Shown in pieces: positions 1 through 12,758 of a DNA stretch of 64,000 nt (its first letter is position 1; each line of letters begins with the position of its first letter). The position numbers were made by a program, and so were the translations under genes. Under the pieces are notes generated by a model. That model had not been told where the DNA came from and searched no databases. It saw only the letters and a program-made list of their open reading frames with translations. Origin of the DNA: Dactylellina haptotyla (Eukaryota > Ascomycota > Orbiliomycetes > Orbiliales > Orbiliaceae); NCBI GenBank assembly GCA_031310005.1, contig CM062383.1, positions 434,001 through 498,000 on the forward strand, read 5' to 3'.

Positions 1-1079
1 TGGTAGTATATTGCGAAGTGGCAGGCAACGTGACTGTGGTCCGCTTCTGAGGCACAAAAGTTATCACAGTAACTGCTCCGGTGCTCTGAGGCGGGAATAT
101 TGTTGTGATGGATGTCTGGACGCCAGTGCGGGTGATTACGGTCGTTGCCCTAGGTGGGACATATTTGGTTGCGGTTTTTGTGACAGTCTTTGTAGTAGTA
201 GAGCGAACAGTCGATGTTGAAGTAATCTTGATAGTGCGTGATGTTGACCTGTAATGAGTACTGGTACGTCTTATGGTCTTTGTTGTATACTTCGTAGTTC
301 GCGCAATACCAACGGTCTTCGTATTTGTAGAGGTGACCTTTTTGGTCTTACTCGTGGTGACGGTGGCTGTCGGAACATTGATTGTCCTTGTCGACCGAGA
401 CCGAGTTTTTGTTGTGTGTCTCGTACTCGTTGCGAAGCAGGCTACAGCACGTTAACAAACTCGAACTTTAAATGTAGATATCTCGCCACTTACAGCACGA
501 AGCAGGCAGGTACGGCCCACGCTTGAAAAAACGCAGAGCACCGCCAGATTTTGCGGGGTCAGTGCCCGTGACCGTCTTCGTGACCGTCTTTGTCACAGTT
601 TTGGTGCTCCATCTGATTCAATCAGTAATTTTCACATTCACTTAGTATTTAAACAAGTCATCGACCGAACGGCACACTTACGAGGTCTTCTTGGTTTGAA
701 CGGTGCTTAATTTAGTACATGTCTCCCAGATAGTCTTTTGGGTCCATTTGGTGACTGATTTTGGGAGAGTTAAAGTTTGACAGGCGGTTTTGATAGTCTT
801 GTTGACGACGATAGTAGATGTTTTCCAACGAGTGCAAGTACTCTTTCCCTTCTTCGTATATTTAGTCGTAGTCGGGCCAGGCTTCCAAGTTGTTGATGTG
901 CAGGTAGATGACTTAATGCCATGGGATCTAAGATATTTAGAGCAACTCGATGATGCAGCGTATTGCTCTCTCACTGAGGTGCAGCTCGGTATGGACTTCG
1001 CACAACTGGATCCATAGAATGAGTCCGCAAGGGCTGCAGTGGCAATTGCCAGCTGCAAGATGCCCCGAAGGAACAACAT
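1..1079 (-). CDS. Secreted Thr-rich repeat protein, 3' end off the window
   Basis: Three exons are visible: 682-1079, 494-612 and 1-441 (open at the left edge), joined across introns 613-681 (69 nt, GTAAGT donor, TTACTGAT branch-like site) and 442-493 (52 nt). Reading frames join without a stop for about 319 residues. The N-terminus is a clear signal peptide (MLFLRGILQLAIATAALA), followed by a short Cys-containing stretch and then a long Thr/Lys/Val-rich region with repeats such as TKTVTKTVTKTVTGT and TTKTVTKTATK. Such low-complexity Thr-rich chains are common in fungal wall or extracellular proteins and are heavily O-mannosylated, which is inference here. No catalytic domain is visible. A GPI signal or C-terminal domain, if present, lies outside the window. 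Confidence 0.72.
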
Positions 1080-4000
1080 TTTCGTTCTGTGAAAATAAGA
1101 GTATTCGCCGTATACTCAGCTTACCTTTATACTTTCTTACCAGGGGATGTTCTATGTGAGGAGGCCTATACAAGAACGCATCTGGATTCGAATTCAACTG
1201 ATTAAATCGCTCTGGATTAACCGTGGAGTGATAGATGCGGGTACGGTTCCAATCAGCTGTGACAGGGAGGTCGCTTTATACAACGGCCAATTTCGATACT
1301 ACGGCAGGAGACGAGAAAGATAGTATCAGTAGTCATTAGAGCGCCATTGAGCTCGCCGCGATCGCGGTGGGCCCATGACGGCACCCATTCTTCACGGAGC
1401 TGGTGAGGCTGGATGGAGACCCGGGTGCAACCTTGCCGTCGTTCCATTCTTCCTGTACTTTGTACGTACATGGGCACTCTTCATGAGATGGATATCGCTA
1501 GCAGCTAGATAGTCAATCTCTCCTTGAAGGTAAGGTACCTAAGATATCCTGCGGCAGGAATAGCCTGATCCCTAACATGAGGCAAGAGAGGGAAAGGCTG
1601 GTTGGTGGTGTTGTTGATAGAGGTTGGTTATTTTTTAGCCGAGCAACTCAGGGACGCGCTAGAAAGACGAAACAAAACCGCAACTGCCTTGGCCCAATAG
1701 GTTCGTTCTACAAGAATATTCGAAATTTAAATGCAGGTCCAAGCCGGAGAATTTAGAGCCGCAACTAGTTTTCCGATTCAAACGACATGACCCGGTACCG
1801 CGATTTTGCTGGGTCTCCATTGGAAGTCGGCGCTTGGCATTATTGTATTCGTTATCTCCAGTCGAAGGCGGAAGGGTCGATAAACCATTATTTTGCACTC
1901 TGGCATGCGTGTAAAGCTAGCCTACCAGGCGCTGGTTACTCGGAACCACGTTCCCAGGGCCGAGATCTGCATGTGGGATCTTAAGACCCTCGCTATAGAT
2001 GCCTCGATATTTTGATTTTAATCTGGTTTATATGATAATATATCCTACCGACCCCGTTCCGTGATGACCCGTCGTCAACTATAATTTCGAATATTCCGCC
2101 ATTCCTTAGGAATGCCAAAGTGTTACACGACGTTCTGTGCAACGTTGATGCATAGTGATCGCCGTCCTGGATACAAAATCCGTGTGATTGATACCACACA
2201 AACCCCACTATACATTGGTTCTGCAACCACCAGCCGAAACAGCTCAGCGACCAGTCGAACAGCGCTGGACCGGGAATTGAGTTGTGCCAGCTCTGTAGGT
2301 CAGTGTTTCTAACGTTTTCCCAGGTTGTAGCTTCATAGAAGGCGTTGCTCTGACGTACCTGGCGCTGAGAAGTCGCGCGAGATCTCGGCTGATTTCATCA
2401 CACTATTTCCCGAATACAGTATTCCGAACCGCGCTCTCGATGCCGATGCTGCCGTGGTCGGTGTTTCTAAAATCTCTATAACGAACTACCGCCATATTCA
2501 GCAGGAAAATAATCCGTACTTGCTGCAAGCTAGACATGGTAACACCAACCCTGAGACTTGTTTTTCGGTTCGTCAGCTAAGTGATGGTTGTCGGCCGTCC
2601 AACCTCGTCATGAACAGAGCCGCCTTAATCAGAAAAGGATGAAATCCGACAATCTAGGTCTGTAACCTGGGAATATATGAGAATGTATGGGGAAATGCTT
2701 TGAGTTAGGTGATGGGATGGTTTACACGTATAACATGCACCCTGCGCGTTTTTTTTGGCTGGTAACGAGATTGGCATGCACCAGCCGGTAGCCTTTATTC
2801 AAAAATTGGAAACGCAACGATTCAATTGCCAGCACCCACGGACCCCGTCTCGGATACCTTACGGGCCCAGAACAGCAATTCCACAACTTCGAGGAACGCT
2901 CTGATAAGATGGGCTAGTATCTAAAAATCTCGAAACCCCTCTCGAGATGGTGATACACGCCTCCGGGATTCGCGGAACTAGCATTTGCAACACGTGCATT
3001 AGAGAGCAGTTTCTACATTCTAACAGATGAGATTAAGAGAAATAAAATTTTGAAGAATTAAATAATTGGTGTAAAAACTCTCCAGTAGACTCAGGGAGAG
3101 ATCGCAATCGGCATCAAAATCGCCTTATGGCATCGGAAACCCTGGTCGGTGATTAAAACGCAAGCAGAGTCGAGATTGCAGAAGAGGCTCAAGCCCCACT
3201 CTGAGCTCCTAGCCCGCCTCTAAATGCCCTTTTTGTCCCCATTAAATCGGATGCAACATCAGTATACCCACTCTACGATATATCGCGATGCCACAAGCGA
3301 GTTGGTTTGAGATTTCATTCGATTGACTCGTTTTAGCGGCTCCAAAGCTCAAGACTATATTTGCAATCCACAGCGGGATGGAACCGAATCATCTCGCATC
3401 TATTCGTTTATTAATATGGTGAAACGCTTAATAAGGTGAACCAAGAGCTAGCAAATTAGCTTATCCTGCGTCACCCCGCCTTGAGTGAAATCGAAGTTGA
3501 ATGATTGCAATCGGATAGTAGTGCTTTAGTCGGTTGAACGCAATCCGAAAACAAGTATAAATATTGCCATTAATTTGAAAGTGTATAGTAGAAAACGGTG
3601 AGCTCCGAATCGAGCACTGTTCTGTGTATCCCTGCGAGTGATAATGAGTCCTAAAATTTACATCAAACGCTGAGGCATCGGTAAGCAACTTCCGATAGAC
3701 ATTAAATAGACATGAGTGTTCTTAGGGGTATTCGGCGACTGGGTGATACAATGTCGACCAAAATATATGTTAAAATTCAACTTCAAACATGATGCGTTGC
3801 AGATTTTTCCTTTCGGCGCTGGCTACATTTGGGGTCATCACCCGAGAATGGCAGCATCGGCCGAGGTCATTGGGCGGCCTGTGTATTGCATATCCATGGT
3901 TTAGGGCTCGGTTCATGCGATCCTGTTGGCATGCTTCCTTACTTTTCGCTACCAGCTCTGACATGTCCCGAAATTGGCATTTTAGAGACATGGCCCGACG

Positions 4001-4606
4001 CGAACGATAAATGAAGCGGACTGTCCTAATTCTCTATGGAGTTCATGCAGAACGCAAGGCTTTTTTCTGTTAGTTAGCTTGTATCCCTCTCCAGGTCTTC
4101 GGATATATATATCTTCTTCTGTATATGGAGTGACAAATTTCGGTACTCAAGACCTGCAATGCAAATCTATCAGGCTATTTTCACCCAGATCCTTAAGATA
4201 TTAAGAGGGGACACACCTACCTTGCGTCCCCACACTTCGATACTTTTGTTTTGTCCTTACGCTGCTGCAGAATGTGTTTGAGAAGGTGGGCGCCTGCCGA
4301 ACCAGGCTGCGACCCACAATATAAAATGTCTACCAATTGCATTGAATCAGCTTTCCGTCGATGGCGCAGCGCAACCCGCATCGCGCATGTGCCCCGCCCC
4401 GCCTCGCCTCGCCCCGCTCCACTAGTATTATCAGAACCATTACGATCGAGTATTTGTGAAAATATCCACAGGGAATATGAGAGTACGTTGAGGTATATAA
4501 ATTGTTGAAGCCATTTCCGCATTAGTTTCTTTGGAGTCACCTTCCTTCTCAGGAAACAAGACCATTTAGGACACAACAACATGTTAGTTATCTAATCAAC
4601 ATAATC
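1080..4606. other. Intergenic, no supported gene
   Basis: About 3.5 kb between the Thr-rich protein gene and the Helo-like/ankyrin gene. Open frames here are short. One plus-strand stretch (about 2335-2642) reads like protein for roughly 100 codons but has no start in context and no recognisable family. A short C/G-rich run near 4390-4430 (repeats of CCCCGCCTCG type) lies upstream of the next gene. Confidence 0.5.
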
Positions 4607-7251
4607 ATGGCGGACCCTTTATCGATTACCGCAAGCATTCTAGCAGTGACGGGCGCTGCTGCTGCTTGCACGAAAACAATAAATTTTATCATCCAAACTT
4701 CTCGCAAAGCCCCGGCAGAGGTCCAGTCACTCAACAACGAGTTGAGTGAATTGCAGATTCTCCTCAGTCGTGTTGAAGATGCCGACCGCACGATTCAAAC
4801 AACAAAAGCGTCCGGCGCAGCCGCAACAAGGAGTAATGATCCTACGTTACGATGGGACGACGATTTGCTCAAAATACTAGACAAGGCTCGAAAGCGTATC
4901 GCAATATTAAACCGGCTTTTGGATGAAGTCGCCGCAGCGCAAATGACTGGCAAGATCAAGCTCGCCAGAATATGGTTTGTTCGCCGGGATGATATTGTTG
5001 CGTTCAAGGAAGACATGCGACAACTGAGAACCGACTTGCTCCTTCTACTTTCTACACATATTTTGTAAGTGGGTCTTCTGATTAAGCTCACAAAACTTAC
5101 AGATAGTCTAACTTCGATTATAAAAATTAGAAATTCATCATCTCGAATCGAGCTATCTGTTACTGGGATTAGCTTACAAACCGCCAGTACAGAACAATCA
5201 AACAACGCTTTAGTGCAGGAGACCGATTTCTTAAAGCATAGCCAATCTCGGATACAAGCGTCGGTCGACCAGCTCAGGCAGCCGACAGATGAAATTGCCG
5301 AAAAACAGACACAAATACTGCAGGGTGTTCAAGATCTTGTTGAAACATTCCGCTCTTCAAGCGCACCTAAAATTACCGATTTCGGCCCTCGTAAATCTCA
5401 TCCCACATCCGGAAACTTAGATACCTACTTTAAAGTTACAGCAGAGACAGTTGGTTGCTCACAGTACTGCATATGCACATGCCACCATCGCAACTCTATT
5501 GCAACTCCCGGGGTTCTTCGTCACATAATCGGCTTCCTCTTTATTGGTTACGTTGGCTCTCCGGTATTAAAAACTAAAAAATGCTCCCAAAAATCCTGCA
5601 AAGGCCAGAGTCGATCTTCGATACATGTTACCTACTATTTCCCTTCATGGTGGATGAATCGAGTCCTTATAGGAGCGGCAGATGTCAGCAATCAGGGAAT
5701 CTCGAATGCGCGGATTACTTACCAAGCCAGAGTTCAATTAGCCACAGAAACGATTCTCTGGGCGGCAGCATGGGGTAATTTGGACTTTGTTAAGTTGCTA
5801 TTACAGAACCGCCAGGCTAGACCAGATGATATGGACATCGAAGATGATGTTTCAGCATTACATGTAGGTGATTGTTTAATTCTGAGGTTGATATATGGCC
5901 ACCAGAAAGTTAACTCCTTTCGATAGTTAGCGGTAGTCAATAATAGGGTGGAGATGTGTCGTTTCCTTTTACACTGGGGAGCTGATCCGAATTTGAGTAG
6001 TATCTACGGAGTGTGAGTTGCTTAAGTCTTTGCCTGACCTTATTGGAACAATATATTGATTATTCTATGTACAGAACTCCAGCAAAGGCTGCCTGTGCTC
6101 TCGCATTAGGACATAAAAATCCCAGCCAAGAAATCAAATCCATCGCCGAATTATTCGACATTCACGAATACATCGAACAAGAGGAATTCACCCATATTCA
6201 CAAAATCGTGCTTAACCTTGCGCTGGGAAATCTCGACGACCAACTGCAGTCAGACACGAGCCTTATCGATGTTCCTGACGCATCAGGAAGAACGCCTTTG
6301 TGGTGGGCTGCGAGTCGGGGGGATGCAGAAAAGCTCAAGATCTTAATCCAACATGGGGCAGATTTCGACTTTCCGGACCATCGCAGCCGTGCTCCACTGC
6401 ATATAACATGCGAGAGTGGCCATAGCGAGTGTGTGGACCTTCTCTTAGCGGCTGGGGCGAACCATACAGCGAGAGACCGTACTGGCTTCTCGCCCCTGGC
6501 CGTTTGGGCATGGAGCTCTTACGCCGATACCGAGGAGATTAGCTTATCCATTGGCCGAAGTTTAATAAAAGCCGGAACTGACCCAAACGTGCGAGATAAT
6601 GATCTTGTAACACCGTTGATGAACGCGGCAAGCTACAACCAGCATTTGCATGCCCGATTTCTCCTAGAAAACGGCGCTGATCCGGACGCCTTGAATTGTG
6701 TTGGTCAGTCAGCGTTAACTTACGCCGTTAGAAATAACGGCCATGAAACATTAAGGCTTTTACACGAATATGGCGCGAAACATGCCAAATCCTCTGGGAA
6801 CGGTGTATCGCCAACCCATGTGGTTCACATCGCCGCTGAGAGCGCGAATTTGGAAACCTTAGAAATCTTGCAAACTTTATACGCGGAACCTCTTTCTCAA
6901 CTCGACTTGGATTTAGTCGGTTACGACGATAGCGCTCCAAAGAGTGCTGCTCAGATGGCTGCAGAAAGAGATGATGCTCAGGAATTTCTGGTGCCATTCG
7001 AGGAATTTATATCTTGCTTGAGGAATTATAAAGCCCCAAGTGGCAAGACGTTCGAGGAAAATCCCGTCAAGAAGTTGCACCAACTTTCGGAAACAAATAC
7101 CAACCGCGCCAGCCGTAGGCAGCCCTTTAAGATCGTGTCTTCTCTTCTCTTCTCGCATCCTACCCTTATATCCTACGTATTTGCTTGTTTTCCACTTTCG
7201 ATACTTCTTCTATGGTATCTCCAGTACTACGTTGCGTCGATTAGGGAGTAA
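4607..7251 (+). CDS. Helo-like N-domain / ankyrin-repeat protein with C-terminal membrane segment
   Basis: Four exons, 4607-5064, 5131-5863, 5927-6012 and 6075-7251, give 817 residues; introns of 66, 63 and 62 nt keep the frame. The N-terminus (MADPLSITASILAVTGAAAA onward, about 200 residues) matches the fungal N-terminal domain of STAND/NLR proteins, the Helo-like group. A Cys-rich block follows (about residues 270-330, CxCxCHH and C-x4-C), then ankyrin repeats from about residue 365 to 665, with typical TPLWWAASRGDAEKL and GADPDALN units; intron 2 falls inside the first repeat (ALH-LAVVNN). No NACHT or NB-ARC ATPase is present between them. The last about 30 residues contain a hydrophobic segment (ISYVFACFPLSILLLWYLQY) likely to span a membrane. 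Helo-like domains act in fungal incompatibility and cell-death signalling; the role of this protein is inferred only. Confidence 0.85.
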
Positions 7252-7501
7252 ACATCTCTCCGGCGGTACTATACGCAATGTCACTATATCATTGCTACAT
7301 TTAAATTCTTGGATTCTTGTATAAACTTTATCTACTTTCATGGGCTGGGCGGGTCGCAAAATAATTTACCACTATATCGAAATAGCAAAATCTTTAATAT
7401 TATATGAAACTGCAAAGAACAAGAAGCTAAGATAGTAGTCATTACTACGAGTTGTGCAAAAGATTTGTGTACACTCATATGATAGCTCTGGTCTACCACT
7501 A

Positions 7502-9007
7502 TCAGTAGGACGCGTTCATCCTCCTTCGTTGATAACTAAATCGATGATTATGCCATGCCCTCGCCTCTGCACAGTTTGAACCCTCAGTCATCGACCCCCA
7601 AAAGCCAGCCGCATCGCTATGGGCTTCTAATTCCGCTGAAATAATTTTTTTGTGCTCGATCCGCCAGCCAAGGTATCTATTCGGTGAGATCACTCTGGAT
7701 CCCAAGATAATATCGCACTCCGTTTTCTCTGTTTTCAAACTGCCATTGATAGTGAGACATGTTGGCACCACGTAGCTAAGGTCATCGATCCATTTGTACG
7801 CATCGTAATTTTCGAACAAAATATAAGAAAAATGTTGGAGCTTAGTGAAATCTCGTTTGAGGTATTGTAAAAGTTGAAACCAATCTTCGTTTGGATCCCC
7901 GAATAGACAGTCGGAAAACTTTAAAACCTCTAGGTTGGCTTTGCAATGGCCAAGGAATTTCGTGATATTTTCGAAAGACATCACTGAACTTGACAGAATG
8001 AAGGATTTTAAATTGGGTAAGCCTATCTCTGTAGGCAGGTCAAAAGGCATAGGCGCAGGTCCGTTTTGCTCAAAAATATCGAGTCTTAGAGTCTTGAGGT
8101 TAGAACCGAACCCCTCCAACCATTCACAAAATAACCTGTTCAACTGAATGGTCCTGTACGGCATAAGTCCCCCACCCGCGCTCAATTCCTTTTCATAGTT
8201 AATCGTCAGTTCTAGTGTTCGTAAGTTTCGAAAACTTCTGTGATAAGCTGCCCGCGTTTTTGAGGATACATTGAACCATTTTAACGGGATCCCTCTTGAA
8301 GGCGGACAGTCTTTAATGGTTTCCAGGTGGGGGAGGTCGGATAACTTGGCAGCATAAAGGACCACAGGAATGAACCTTGGGTCTTCATACATCTGCCAGC
8401 ACGGCCGAAATATGCTTTCTCCCTCTAACCCTCTGACCATATGGTGCCCTGGCGACAATTTGATGGCAGGGTAGAAAAGATTTAGTTCGGATCGTTTGAA
8501 ATCCTGAAAACCAGTGCTCGAATCCTTGGGGATTCTTTCGAATTTTATAGTTCGGAGGTTGGGGAGCTTAGAAAATGCCATCGAGAGTGAAGGACCCGCT
8601 TCATCAAATTCAGCTAGCCGTCTCGACTCCGACTCCACGAATAGATAACTTTCCTCGCTATGTATCACATTTAAAGCCGCCTCCGCGATATTCCAGTTCC
8701 TCTCATCCATGGTTTCCCTGTCCAAGGGGTCAAACTCATAGGGTGTGACACTAGATATTACTATTTCCCGAACGCGAGAGTTCATATCAGAGTCTGCGAT
8801 TTTGAGCAAATTCTCGATGCTTGTAGGGACGAAAAAGACCCGACGGCGGTTGTATACAGAATCCAAATGAAGTTCGCGAGCTTTTGTGTTCAAAAGGTTG
8901 CACGTCATTCGTAAGGCGAGTAAATCATCTTCATCAAGGTCTTTCGAAATCGCTTCCAAAAGTTCTAGTGGAAGCGACGACAGTGCTGGCTTTGGTGCAG
9001 GTTCCAT
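7502..9007 (-). CDS. F-box protein, paralogue F1
   Basis: Single exon, 501 residues from the Met at 9007; the frame continues upstream to a Met at 9121 (539 residues), but every paralogue starts within a few residues of the F-box, so 9007 is preferred. The F-box lies at about residues 7-50 (SSLPLELLEAISKDLDED, then DLLALRMTC). Conserved family blocks follow: NRRRVFFVPTSIENLLKI, LPNLRTIKF, LNLFYPAIKLSPG, LPNLKSFIL, DWFQLLQYLK and a C-terminal GFWGSM box. F-box proteins recruit substrates to SCF (Skp1-Cullin-F-box) ubiquitin ligases; the C-terminal half probably forms an LRR-like surface. The substrate is unknown. It is the outermost copy of the minus-strand array, separated from F2 by two secreted-enzyme genes. 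Confidence 0.85.
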   Translation of the reverse strand: MEPAPKPALSSLPLELLEAISKDLDEDDLLALRMTCNLLNTKARELHLDSVYNRRRVFFVPTSIENLLKIADSDMNSRVREIVISSVTPYEFDPLDRETMDERNWNIAEAALNVIHSEESYLFVESESRRLAEFDEAGPSLSMAFSKLPNLRTIKFERIPKDSSTGFQDFKRSELNLFYPAIKLSPGHHMVRGLEGESIFRPCWQMYEDPRFIPVVLYAAKLSDLPHLETIKDCPPSRGIPLKWFNVSSKTRAAYHRSFRNLRTLELTINYEKELSAGGGLMPYRTIQLNRLFCEWLEGFGSNLKTLRLDIFEQNGPAPMPFDLPTEIGLPNLKSFILSSSVMSFENITKFLGHCKANLEVLKFSDCLFGDPNEDWFQLLQYLKRDFTKLQHFSYILFENYDAYKWIDDLSYVVPTCLTINGSLKTEKTECDIILGSRVISPNRYLGWRIEHKKIISAELEAHSDAAGFWGSMTEGSNCAEARAWHNHRFSYQRRRMNASY

Positions 9008-10577
9008 TTTTGGTTGTGTTCTTGCGTTATAACGTTGACCCCGCAGAATCTGTATCCCAAATATGTCGCAGGACTGAGTTGTGATGAAGGTTGGGCATTC
9101 AATGGTTGCTGTTGAATTCATGAACGAACACCCCGCTTTATAATTAGAGTCTGAGGTGTGCGAATATAAATATGGCTTTGCTAGTGCTATTTTTGGAAAA
9201 ATATTTAAAATGCGACAGAGTGGAACTGCAAGAAAGGTTCGGGATTCTGAATAGAGTACGGGACGCGTAAATACAACAGGCCTTGAAGGGTCTCCGTCTT
9301 CTATCTCGATACCTCCACGTCAGACATTACAACGCAATGCACAATCGCTCCCGCGATCAGCCCAAAATGCAAGTAGAACCGTGTAACCAAATGTGTTGGT
9401 AGAAGCCTTGGCTAATACCAAGGCTGCCCTGACTGGCGACATTGTGAAATAGCTTCGAATTCATCCCAAACGATTAGCCTAGCAGATAGCCATACTGCGT
9501 AATTGTCAACGAACTCATAAATTTCGGAACAAAAAAAAGGGATAGAATAGGACGTCATCTACTTGATATTGGTATTGAAACGGTTTATTGGGCAATTGGG
9601 TGGGGATTATAACTTAAATTCGTCGCGATATCGGGTGGGCAGCCCAACCTGCAGAAGATATCTTGGCAAATTCGCATGTTCGAATGAACCAAGAGTAATA
9701 GTCTCGCAATTATAGCCAACAAGAGGAGGAGGCTGAAGACCTTATTCAACATAGACCCAAAGGCGAGGTATTCGAATGGACAGTGTTGTTTGTTGCTGAA
9801 ATCTTTTCAGCTGTTACCCCGCCGGCAGTCTTATAACCTAGCCCCGCCGGATGGCAACCAAGGGGGTCGTATATATTACAGGCAGTGACAAGCATTGCTT
9901 AGCTTGAACTCACAACGCAAGTATGTTCCTGTCAAATTACCTCTTCGGAACCGACGCCAGGCAATTGCAAAACAAGGTTCCGCAACAAATGAACCATGGA
10001 GTCTCTATAACCGAGAGGCTAAATTCGGCCATTTATCTCCTAACCGTAGATGAATTATAATTCAACCCTTGGTCAGTGAGATGAACCAACCGGATTGAGA
10101 AAATCCATCAATCATGCCAAATATTTCCGGCAGGGCATATTCCGAGAACCGTGGTAATAAGCCTAAAGACGGGGACAGACCCGATAGATCCATGAATCCG
10201 GGGTATTGCTCTGGAGTAGAAAGGCCTTCTTAATAGGCTTTTCTTGGTATATCGCTTTCAATAAATATGCAACCGAAAATATCTCTGGGCATCTAGGGTC
10301 CGAATACTGAACTCGGACCTCAAGATGAGTATCCCGTTATCGTTACAGGCAATTAGAAACTATTCGGTATTTAAAGACGGCAATGTAGGTTTTCGAACAT
10401 GTATGGAACAAATCATGACGCCAGAAGCCACTATATCTGCCATGACGAGTATATATAGATTCAGTTCTGCGTCCAAGATCCGCGAAAATATCAGGTGCTG
10501 TAATAGTTCTAACAACATAGGAACTTAATAAACCAAGTTTTTATACATTCCGGACACGTTTAAATATTCCTATTTCA
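9008..10577. other. Intergenic, no supported gene
   Basis: About 1.6 kb that serves as the divergent upstream region of F1 (minus) and the GH43 gene (plus). A 45-codon frame starts at 9923 (MFLSNYLFGTDARQLQNKVP), preceded by a TATA-like gtatatatta about 50 nt upstream. It has no recognisable family and is too short to call. Confidence 0.5.
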
Positions 10578-12568
10578 ATGAGATCGAGTCTTTGTAAGCG
10601 CACGCCAGGTGGTGCGTTGGGGGCAATATGCCTCCTTGCTATGGATATCGTAGTTGGTGTCCAGGCGCAGGCGCAGGCTTATGCCCAATGTGGTGGGTAA
10701 GTAGATGCAATCGACATTCGATCAACACAATCATTCAAGACAATTTGGATATTGTAGTATTAACTTCCAATTTCCAACAGAATAAACTGGACAGGACCGA
10801 CTACTTGCGTGTCAGGGTGGACATGCGTCTATTCCAATCCTGTAAAAATCCTCTTAAGGTCTTCTGATACTGGGAATTATCGAATTGATTGATTGAATTT
10901 TGATCATTATAGTATTACTCCCAATGTCTCCAAGGTTCGAGCTCTAGCACTACCGCTGTTACGACCACTAGCAGAACCACGACAACTTCCACATCTAGTC
11001 GTACAACCACCACATCAAGCGGTACAACCACCACCTCGGCACAGGCAACTTCAGCATGGCCAGGTAATGGCAGTGGCAGTACCTTCAATAATCCAGTTCT
11101 TTGGAATGATCTAGCAGATCTTGAGATAATCAGAGTTGGTGATGTGTTCTACTACAGCGCGAGTACCATGGCTTTCTCTCCAGGTGCACCGGTTCTTCGC
11201 TCATACGATCTTATCAATTGGGAGTATATCGGTCATTCGGTGCCTACCCTTGACTGGTCTTCCAAGTATAACCTTGCCAATGGGGAGCGTGCATACGTCA
11301 AGGGTATTTGGGCAAGCTTATTCGGGTACCGGAAGTCCACATCCACATATTACTGGGGTGGATGCATCGAGTTCGGAAAAACGTACATGTACACTGCCAC
11401 TAACCCTGCTGGGCCCTGGAGCAAACGCTCCACTATCAATACTTGCTATTATGATGCCGGATTGCTTGTTGATGACGATGATACGATGTACGTCTCATAT
11501 GGTAGCACGACTATTAGTGTTGCCAGGTTGACATCAGACGGGCTGGGGCAAGCGGAGACTCGAGTCGTATGGACCGCTCCTTCTAGCATCGGCTATATTG
11601 AAGGTTCTAGGTTCTATAAAATCAATGGCAATTATTACATTTTCCTGACAAAGCCGGCGAATCAACAATGGGTTCTCAAAGCGAGCAGCCCATGGGGGCC
11701 GTACGTTGAGCGCCAGCTTCTCAATAATATCACACCTCCGATCTCAGGTGCCGGTATACCCCATCAAGGCGCCTTGATATCAACCCCAGCCGGCCAATGG
11801 TACTATATGGCATTTATTGACGCTTATCCGGGTGGAAGAATGCCAGTGCTGGCACCAATCACCTGGGGAAGCGATGGTTACCCAACGATTACTAAGGTTA
11901 ATAATGGCTGGGGTGCATCTTATCCATACCCACTCACCAAACGCCCCCTCAAGGCACCCTACGGAACTGACACCTTCAGTGGCACCTCTCTCAGCCACGA
12001 ATGGGAATGGAACCATAACCCGGATACTTCCAAGTTTACGGTTAACAATGGCCTGACCCTGTCAACCGCTACTGTTACCACGGATCTATACTCAGCTCGA
12101 AATACTCTCACACATCGGATCCTCGGCCCGATCTCCATCGGAACTATTGTCCTGAATTATGGTAGCATGGCAGACGGGGATCGTGCCGGTTTCGCCATGT
12201 TTCGTGATAAATCAGCGTGGATCGGAATAGCTAAAACTGGAACAAGCACCCGCATTTCGTTTGTTACTGGGATGACCCTCGATACCAATTGGAATACCAG
12301 CTCGGTTGGTTCCGAGGCTGCGGGGGCGTCCATCTCTGGGTCTAAAGTCTGGCTTCGGATATACGCAGATATCCGGCCAGGAGGAACCAGGACGGCCACC
12401 TTTAGTTATTCAACTGATGGAGTGAACTTTAGCAATCTGGGCAGCGGTTTGGTTTTGAACAACGATTGGACCTTCTTTATCGGATATAGATTCGGTATTT
12501 TCAATTATGCAACCAAAAGCCTTGGTGGCAGTGTCAAAGTGGACTCGTTCACCATGGCCCTAGCCTAA
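10578..12568 (+). CDS. Secreted CBM1-GH43 glycoside hydrolase (xylosidase/arabinofuranosidase type)
   Basis: Three exons, 10578-10696, 10781-10841 and 10913-12568, encode 611 residues. A signal peptide (MRSSLCKRTPGGALGAICLL onward) precedes an N-terminal CBM1 cellulose-binding module split by both introns (AYAQCGG / INWTGPTTCVSGWTCVYSNP / YYSQC), all four Cys present. A Ser/Thr linker of about 40 residues leads to a five-bladed GH43 domain: NPVLWNDLADLEIIRVGD carries the Asp base, DAGLLVDDDDTMYVSYGS the second Asp, and IEGSRFYKINGNYYIF the acid Glu. The C-terminal about 200 residues form a beta-sandwich typical of GH43 (GH43_C2/concanavalin-like). The product should act outside the cell on xylan or arabinoxylan bound to cellulose; exact specificity cannot be read from the sequence. 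It converges with the amidase gene, the stop codons being 190 nt apart. Confidence 0.9.
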
Positions 12569-12758
12569 GTTACTTGGGTCGTATTCTAACTACCCGTTCA
12601 ATTTCCCCTGCCTGTTAGATTAGTCGCACCGACCGAGTAACCTGTAGATAAGTAAAGTAGACTAAGATTTATCAATGAATTCTATAAAATTACACTATAA
12701 CAGCTACTCATCGCACTCTAGAAGCTCGAGCTTCTTAGTATATACATTGTTGATTGAT

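Noticed and set aside
2335-2642. Plus-strand frame reading like protein (includes EISADFITLFPEYSIPNR)
   Set aside because: No start in context, no splice partner and no recognisable family. It could be a gene remnant but cannot be supported.
3789-4010. 73-codon frame with a hydrophobic start (MMRCRFFLSALATFGVITRE), effector-like
   Set aside because: Short, overlaps other frames on both strands, and the rest lacks Cys pattern or repeats typical of secreted effectors.
9923-10060. 45-codon frame with an upstream TATA-like element
   Set aside because: Too short, no family, and it lies in a divergent promoter where AT-rich elements are expected.
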